Assembly: GCA_021234155.1 (NCBI GenBank) | Contig: JAJEKV010000046.1 | Span: forward strand, 5,957,012-6,021,011 | From: Isoetes taiwanensis | Lineage: Eukaryota > Streptophyta > Lycopodiopsida > Isoetales > Isoetaceae | Reading direction: 5' to 3' | DNA length: 64,000 nucleotides | Shown: positions 57,303 through 64,000 of the stretch, piece by piece | Layout: each line of letters begins with the position of its first letter | Position numbering within the stretch: the stretch's first letter is position 1 | Translations under genes and position numbers: made by a program | The notes under the pieces: model-generated | The model's database searches: none | Told to the model about the DNA's origin: nothing | The model's input: only the letters and a program-made list of their open reading frames with translations

Positions 57303-58422
57303 ATAGAATAGAATAGAATTATTGTCCCTTGTGCCCTAAGGCCCCTGGACTGGTGTAGCATGGGCGAGCTCCCAAAAAGGGCGCTACTAGCACATCACGA
57401 TGTTATATTGTAACCTTTTCTGAAGGCTTTTCTTAGTTTCTATTAGTACCGGCGGCGTCATGGCCGTGCGGTGGTGCGTCGTTATCAATCAGCTTTTAGC
57501 CGAGCTTTTTGTGGGCTTCCATGTCTCACCTCTTTGGTGATTCATATTATAAGCCCTCTTTCTTTGTGTACTTCTCGATGCCTGGTCGTCATTTCCTGGG
57601 TTGCCTCTGCCAGATCTTTCATTGTTTCTGTCCTTATCATCAGGGTGTGTACTGGCTGTCCCCATCTTATGCCTCGATACTTGTTCCTGATATCTTCGTA
57701 CATTGGGTACTCGTTGAGCAGGTGGTTCTCATCCTCTACTTTTCCTGTGTCACAGATTCTGTATATCCAGTTCTCCCTTTCTATTTTTCTCCATCTGTCT
57801 TTTTCAATTTTTAGATCGTGGCCCCCCATCCTAAATCTCACCAGGACGTCCCTCTTGGCCTTCCCTAACAGATTGTCTCGGTACATCTGTTGCCCTATCT
57901 GCTGCTCTGGATTGAAAACTGTCGTGAGCCAAAGTGTCTTGGGTCCGGTGTCTTTTTGCAGCCATGCTCGTATAGCCTTGTCGGCCCAGTCTTCACTCCA
58001 TTTCCCTTCGTTTACTAGGTCACTCAGGTTCATCCCCATTTATCTGGTCCATATTGCTACATCCTTAAACCATCCACTGTTTATGATGATGTGTGATTTT
58101 GCTGACTCGTTGATTGCAATGCTTCACAGCTTTCATGGGTGACCCCTTGCATTGTCTTTTATTAGGTACCTGATACTCTTTTCCCACGCTCTCTCTTCCA
58201 TTGGTTTCTGACCTGTCTCGTATATCATGACTGTCAGGGGTGTGTTTGCCCGTACCCTAAATTCCTGTTTATGCCATTGTCTAAGGATCCCTTCTTGTTT
58301 GTCTCATTTCTTATCTGTTAGGCCCGGTCCCCATGCCTCAGCCCCATATAATTGCGTCGACACGACCACTGCGCTGAGCAAGTAGCACTTGATTTCCCAG
58401 TCGATTATTCTGCTTTTATCAT
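57303..58422 (-). mobile_element. LINE 3' remnant, second copy, with the same type of tail
   Basis: From 58422 the minus-strand text reads SRIIDWEIKCYLLSAVVVST, QLYGAEAWGPG, GILRQWHKQEFRVRANTPLT, YETGQKPMEERAWEKSIRYL and then 58039-57542 KAIRAWLQKDTGPKTLWLTT, RFRMGGHDLKIEKDRWRKIE and CDTGKVEDENHLLNEYPMYE. This is the end of a plant LINE reverse transcriptase and its zinc-binding tail. Stops occur after TDKK, at GHP-stop-KL-stop-SI, and before MGMNLSDL. It ends with (TATTC)n at 57319-57303. The left LTR of chromovirus 2 is inserted at its 5' side. Confidence 0.7.
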
Positions 58423-60066
58423 TGTGACGTTCCCTACTAAATATACGGCTCCCAGCCGTACACTCCGTAGGAAATCCCCCATCCGGTCCTCGACCGCACG
58501 GGCCCTCCGTCTATCCCGCACTCTAGGATCACCGTAGTGCGGGAAGGGGACACGAAGGTGTCTTGCGCGCCCTTCCCCTATGGGCTCCTATCACAGCGGA
58601 AGCGTAAACATCGTCAGAACTAGCAATAACAATACCTCATACTACCTCGAAGGGTAGCTCATCCACATAGCAATAGCTGCAAAGAAGATAATCATATGCC
58701 ATAAAACATGAGAGCTCCTACCCGTAGCTCTGACTCATAAGGAAGTCGACTGACTGGATAGGCCTCAAGATAGAGCAGACCGAGTCATAACAATGGCGGG
58801 GCTGGCTATAGACAATGGCTAGGGTTGACCACTCCATCCGCCCCTCCTGTGCATACTTTGCAGATGGGCTAGATCAGGCTCTGGCATGACTCTAGCCTTC
58901 CGGATACGCAATCCCATGGCATCACCCATCGGGACTACTCCAGGTTGCATCTCCCTGGTCCGTCGAGGCAGGAAGGGTTGCATCTCCCCTTCCCGGGGTC
59001 TAGAGGCTCCTCGGGCGGCTAGAGAATCGCGGCGACACACGATTCATACCCGACTGAACCCCCCAAAACAAGAGCCAAGCTAACACTTGCAACTCTTGAG
59101 AGGCAGGGTGACACCATTGCCCCAAGAGGTGTCGGACCCATGCTCGGCCCACACGAAGTGACCGGCCATAAGCCTAGCCCACTATGGGATCCCCCGTAGC
59201 CCCCACTCGGTAGGGATCCTCCCTCTGCATTGCCTCTAGCCCCGTTGTGTAGTGCTGAGTCACGTCATAACCTCCATAGCCCGGTGGGTTCCTATGCACA
59301 GGCCGCAATATAATAGGAACTAAAGGGTCTAACTAGGAGCATTATTAAGTAAGGCTACTAGGTCTCTACCCCCCTTCCCAATACAAGAGGAGCAAACATG
59401 ATCAACCATCATCACATCTCATCATATCATGGTAACATCATAAGAACATCTTAACCTAATCATACATATCTAACTTACAGTTAGGGTTCCTTGATTAGGG
59501 TCCAAGATGTTCAACAAGGGTTCTAGGATGGCTCTACTCAAGATACAACATACATACCCATCTGGAGTGCTAACTTCCAGATGAACTACCATGACTCTAC
59601 TCCACCTACCTGCTCCTGAAGCGCTTCCTCCCATCCCAGGTGTCTCCATTGCTCCTTGACGTGGTCGAAGTCGTGCTCCCTCCACGATCATGCACACACT
59701 TCGGAGGTTGCTGCACCAGGCTATGCTACGACGAACGATGCTTGAAACGGGGTTTCGAGTGCGTAGATGAGTGTTCAGGTGCTAGAGTCAGGAAAAGGGG
59801 TCTAGGGTTAGGGTTTGAGCCAATATAGGTGAGGGTCCACATGGGATGCCATGTGGCACCACTAGGATGGGGCCGTGTGGCAGTTGCCCAAAGGGATAAG
59901 GCCATGTGGAAATGGGCCTTATCCTAAGGTTATCTAAGTTAAACAATTAACTTAGATATGTGCCCCTTGCCACTTCTAAGGTATACAAGGCTACATGTGT
60001 AGACTTGTATAGTGACGGGTCCAGGAATATATGTATTTATGGCATATATTCCCCTGGAACGTCACA
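58423..60066 (-). repeat. 3' LTR of chromovirus 2 (minus strand)
   Basis: About 1644 bases. Minus-strand ends are TGTGACGTTCCAGG and GGGAACGTCACA. A purine tract, AAGGAGGGGAGAA, lies directly inside (60067-60082, minus strand). The outer flank is ATCAT within the LINE. The partner LTR would be to the right of the window. Confidence 0.85.
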
Positions 60067-60082
60067 TTCTCCCCTCCTTAGG

Positions 60083-60970
60083 ACAATGCTGTCCTCAGCA
60101 TTGCGCTACGGTGACGAATCTACCCTATCCCTGTAAAAACAACATAAGTAACAACTTTAATTACAACGATCAACTTTCTATTAAACAGTTAATTGTCAAA
60201 ATTTAGGCTATACTTGTACCTATACAAAATTATATAGCCTTAACACTGTTAGTCCCTATAATAATTCAAAACATTGTTATAAAAGTAATTAGGGTTCATA
60301 ATTTAAATCTAAATCATGGTCCCCCCATCTTCTCGTAATGCGCTCCCCCTCGATGCTCGCTTCTCACTTGCCTGCACGAGTAGCACATTACGTTAGTTTA
60401 ATTAATAAATTTGTGGTTTTAGGGGACCACCCCCCTTACCTACCTCCCCGAGCCGAACTACCAGCTCGAGGTTACCTACTACCTTGCACTCGATCATGGC
60501 CCTTTCGGATTTGAGCTTAAGGACCATTTAAGATGATCCTATCATCGCCCATGATCAAGTGCTACCTTGTACACGATCGTCCAGATCGAGTACACCCCAG
60601 TGCATCATGCCCCGAGGGTTTCAAGCTAGGGAACGTCTCACGATCCCATCATCGCGCATGATCACTTAAACCTCACCATGACCCCCCTATGGTCAGGTGT
60701 GCGAGCCCCGCATTGTGGCATAGAGAGCATCCGACAGATGTCTCATCATCGCCCACCATGCTCACTTCCTCTCTCTCGCATGACCCTATTGGTCATGCGC
60801 ACCTCTTGGTGCATATTGGCCTAGAGAATGCCTTAAAGGCGTATCTCATCATCGCCTACACGTTCCAAGATTCTGGCATATGCATTCCACTAGCTAGAAT
60901 ACATCTGCCAGGGCTAAGGCTAACTAAGAAACATACTAAGCTAACCTCCTGGCTATGTCGACCAAGTCGG
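60083..60970. other. Noncoding 3' spacer of chromovirus 2
   Basis: Between the end of pol and the polypurine tract. Holds recurring phrases such as CATCATCGCCCA/T and GATCATG (about 60540-60860). No coding text recognised. Confidence 0.5.
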
Positions 60971-60972
60971 AG

Positions 60973-61490
60973 ACGACTCGCCCATCAAACTCCTTCATGA
61001 AGTCCGGGTATTGCTTCTCCAAATCCTGCTTCAATACCCATGTCGCGTCTTCCACGGGCAAGAAGTAATTCAGGCACAATTTCAACTTGCTCCTCTGTCA
61101 TTTCCAACAAAGTTGGAGTATCCAAAACCTCATCAGGGTTAGGACTGTGCCTTTTCAATAAACTTACGTGGAAGACTTTGTGAACCTTAAGGTGCGCTGG
61201 GAGATCCAACTTGTAGGCCTGAGAGCCTACTTCTCCAAGATCTTGAACGGACCTAGGGGCAAGCTTCTTACAATTCCCAATCCGAAGCGTAGCTTGCGTC
61301 ACCTTGATCTTCAACCATACCTTATCGCCCACCTTGAACTCCCTTATGGTCCTGTGCCTGTCGGCTACACTCTTCTGCCGACTTCTTGCTGCTAGAAGGT
61401 ACCCCCTTACTTCTTCCACCAGCTGCTGCATATCACCTAGCATCTGCTGGGATACTTCAACCTTTGACACATGATTGTGCCAAGTATCCG
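60973..61490 (-). pseudogene. Integrase C-terminus with internally deleted chromodomain, chromovirus 2
   Basis: EVSQQMLGDMQQLVEEVRGY, SRQKSVADRHRTIREFKVGD, KVWLKIKVTQATLRIGNC and LKVHKVFHVSLLKRHSPNPD, then LEMTEEQVEIVPELLL. Here the chromodomain core is missing: PELLL is followed, one frame away, by LPVEDATWVLKQDLEKQYPD. Compared with chromovirus 1, about 20 residues (the KTRRSEFLQFLVK-type strand) are gone. The element has lost the part that reads histone marks. Confidence 0.75.
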
Positions 61491-62344
61491 GGGTTAGGGC
61501 ACTGGTACCCGTAATTGATCATGAAGGGAGACATCTGGGATGACTCCTGCTTGGCACTGTTGTAGGCGAACTCTACCAAGTGGATGTACTCATCCCACTT
61601 GGATTGCTTATTCCACACATAGCTTCTGAGCATATCTTCGATGATGCGATTCGTCCGCTCCGTCTGGCCATCCGTCTGAGGATGGTATGCCGTGCTCATC
61701 GAGAGCTTGGTCTGGATCGTGGCAAAAAGATCCTGCCAGAATGCACTCATGAACTTGGAATCCCTGTCTGATATTATCTCTCGAGGCATGTCGTGGAGTC
61801 TAAAAATCTCCTTTACAAATAGCTTGGCAGTGTCTAAGGCTGTGTCCGTAGTTTTGCAAGGCACAAAGTGTGCCATCTTAGATAATTTATCTACGACCAC
61901 CATTAGCGCATCTTTGCCTCGTAGAGTTCTAGGAAGTCCTGTGATAAAATCCATGCTTACCACTTCCCATTTTGCATTCGGCACTGCTAAAGGTTCCAAG
62001 GCTCCCAGAATTCGAAGCTGCTCTGCCTTGGTCTGCTGGCACAATTGGCACTCTCGAATGTATCTGGCTATCTGCTTCTTCATTCCCAGCCAGAAATAGC
62101 TACTTCGAATCTTGAAGTAGGTCTTCATAAACCCCGCATGCCCTGCTATTGGGCTGTTGTGTGTGTCATGAAGAATTAACTTCCTTACACCTGACGATTC
62201 GGGCACACACAACTTATCTTTATGGTACAACAGGTTGCCTTCCTTCCTATAATGTTTGAAGGCTTCCCGTTCCTTATCTGTTCTAGCCTCCTTAGAGAGG
62301 CTTGCCCATACCTCCTTGAAATCACCATCAGATGGTAAGGTCTC
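61457..62344 (-). pseudogene. Integrase (zinc finger and DDE core), chromovirus 2
   Basis: After the stop at 62345 the same frame goes on (ETLPSDGDFKEVWASL, LLYHKDKLCVPESSG), then HDTHNSPIAGHAGF and CQLCQQTK, VSMDFITGLPRT, IISDRDSKFMSAFW and DGQTERTNRIIEDML with the full D, D, E set. The frame is lost at about 61490 (NYGYQC, then a shift). Confidence 0.85.
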
Positions 62345-63991
62345 CTAAATTTTCTTGCCATACCCACTCGAAAGAGTTGATATCGCATTACAATGTGTTC
62401 TCGTCTCAAGGGGTCTTCTAGAGAGAGCATTAGCAACCACATTCAACTTACCCGGCTTATAAGCAATCTCGAAATCATACTCTTCGAGGAATTCCATCCA
62501 CCTCCTTTGCCTTAGATTAAGGAGTGGTTGGGTAAAAATGTATTGGAGGCTCTGGTGATCAGTATCTAACTGAAATTTCCTTCCAAGCAAATAATGCCTC
62601 CAAATATGAAGAGCCCTCACAATAGCTAGAAGTTCCTGATCATGGGTTGGATAACGCTGCTCGGCGTCATTCAACTTCTTGGAATCATAGGCTACTACTC
62701 TTCCTTCTTGCATAAGGACTCCACCTGTTGCTATCTTACTTGCATCCGTTGCTACTATCTTGTCCTTGTCTGGATCCGGCAGAATTAGCACTGGTGTTGT
62801 TGTTAAGGCTTCCTTAAGCTTTTCAAATGAAGCTTGAACATTTTCTAGCCAATGTGTTCTCCAATCTTTCACCTTAACACTCTTAGTGAGGTCCGTCAAA
62901 GGGGACGCCCACTTAGCGAAGTCCTTCACGAACTTCCTATAATATCCTGCCAGACCTAGAAAGCTTCTCACTTCGGCTACATTCTTTGGAGCTGGCCAAT
63001 CAACTACTGCTTCAATCTTTGCGGGGTCGGTGGAGATCCCTTCCACTGATATCACGTGGCCCAAGTACTCCACTCTTTCGGTAACAAAGTGGCATTTGGA
63101 GAGCTTCCCATACAATCGATGCCGTCTCAACTTTTCCAACACTCTTCTCAAATGCTGACAATGATCTTCAATGGACTTGCTGTAGACTAGAATGTCGTCG
63201 AAGAAAACAATGACAAACTCATCTAAAAACTCCCTGAAGATGTCGTTCATGAGACGCATGAAAGTTGCCGGGGCATTCGATAAGCCAAAGAGCATTACTG
63301 TAAACTCAAAGTGCCCGTACCGCGTTCTAAAGGCGGTCTTATGGATATCCTCTTCCTTTATCCTTATTTGATGGTAACCTGACCTTAAGTCAATCTTAGA
63401 GAATACTTTCACTCCTTGGAGCTGGTCCATCAAATCATCTGCCCTTGGCAAAGCATACTTATTCTTTATCGTCTGCTTGTTGAGCTGGCGATAATCTATG
63501 CACATTCTTAAACTCCCGTCCTTCTTCTTCACGAAGAGTATGGGTGCTCCAAAGGGAGACACACTTGCTCTAATAAATCCAAAGTCAAACAATTCATGTA
63601 GCTGCTTCTTGAGCTCAATCAACTCCGGGGTGCTCATCCTATAAGGTGCCTTACTGGTAGGCTTAGCATCTGGAGCTAGTGTGATTTCACACTCTACACC
63701 CCTATAAGGTGGTAGCTGGCGGATTTGATCCGAAAATACATCATTGAACTCTCTAACGAGCCTTGCTACTGGCTTGGGCAACTGATTCCCACTTAGGTCA
63801 CTTCCTTTCTCTTTAGTTGGTTCAATTGCCTCTAACCTCAGAATGTACTCCACCTTGTTTCTTTCTATACTTTTCCTTAGCTGCTTCAAAGAAATACACT
63901 GCATGGGAGAAGCTACCTTCTTACCTTTCACTATGAATCTGGTGCCATCCGATGCAGTCATGGAGATCTCATTGCGGTCGCAGTCAATCAT
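62345..63991 (-). pseudogene. Protease end, reverse transcriptase and RNase H, chromovirus 2
   Basis: A 548-codon open stretch entering from outside the window. RT motifs: [55 protein letters not shown] (first Asp), [18 protein letters not shown] and [14 protein letters not shown] (DD pair). RNase [21 protein letters not shown] and [30 protein letters not shown], to NVVANALSR (usually VADALSR). Ends at a TAG after GYGKKI, where chromovirus 1 has Glu, a single-base nonsense change (GAG to TAG). Otherwise all catalytic residues are present. Confidence 0.9.
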
Positions 63992-64000
63992 CGCTTTAGC

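Larger units (their letters stand above)
58423..64000 (-). mobile_element. Chromovirus 2 (Ty3/gypsy), continues beyond the window
   Basis: Same family as chromovirus 1 but far better kept: pol is open from 63991 to 62345, and again to 61457 after one stop. Gag lies outside the window. It has a frameshift at about 61490 and a deleted chromodomain. Inserted into the LINE copy at 58422, so younger than it. Confidence 0.85.

Noticed and set aside
57471-58142. Plus-strand 223-codon Ser/Leu-rich, membrane-like frame
   Set aside because: Antisense of the LINE reverse transcriptase tail; its hydrophobic look comes from reading charged codons on the wrong strand.

Overview
This window looks like nuclear DNA of a land plant. 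It has spliced, intron-bearing gene fragments of plant-type families (PDR/ABCG transporter, B3 proteins, PPR, ATG11, RPA1, SCD2-like), plant-lineage Ty3/gypsy elements (two chromoviruses and one Tat/Athila-like element), a copia-type element with the initiator-Met tRNA primer site, and LINE remnants. An HSPA12-type Hsp70 and early-land-plant-style PPR text make a non-flowering lineage (liverwort, moss, lycophyte or fern) my best guess. That is inference only. No rRNA, organellar or bacterial operon structure is seen.

Almost every host gene here is a fragment or is broken. From left to right: a short possible WD40/DCAF piece (0.5-1.1 kb); a PDR-type ABCG pseudogene (2.55-4.41 kb) running into SCD2-like exons (4.8-5.5 kb); a repeat-rich stretch; a PPR scrap (10.0-10.25 kb); two clean exons of a double-B3 protein (10.85-11.58 kb); AT-rich DNA with no recognisable gene (11.6-15.4 kb); unrecognised exons on the minus strand (15.4-16.1 kb); and an HSPA12-type Hsp70 pseudogene on the minus strand (17.5-19.1 kb).

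From 21.2 to 29.2 kb lies a complex repeat cluster. It holds a non-autonomous copia-like LTR element (21572-25518) inserted into one copy of a longer host repeat, and many near-perfect hairpins with stems up to 17 bp separated by A/T tracts. Inside the copia-like element, just before its 3' LTR, is an array of seven 15-base hairpins with compensatory stem changes.

From 30 to 40.8 kb are a second, decayed double-B3 pseudogene on the minus strand with the same exon boundaries as the first, unrecognised exons at 34 kb, an ATG11-like pseudogene, an RPA1-like pseudogene and a LINE 3' end. From 41 to 45 kb is a plus-strand Tat/Athila-like gypsy pol, cut off at 45070 by the LTR of a minus-strand chromovirus (45071 to about 52160). 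Upstream of that gag, on the same strand, is an unrecognised, broken coding region of roughly 500 codons (52.37-53.89 kb). Further right are an OB-fold/zinc-ribbon gene fragment (54.3-55.6 kb), an unrecognised fragment (56.2-56.7 kb), a second LINE 3' fragment (57.3-58.4 kb), and a younger, better-kept chromovirus (58423 to beyond 63991) inserted in that LINE.

No complete working host gene can be demonstrated. The picture is a heterochromatin-like or poorly recombining region where gene fragments and nested retroelements decay together. All calls come from reading the sequence; no database search was run.
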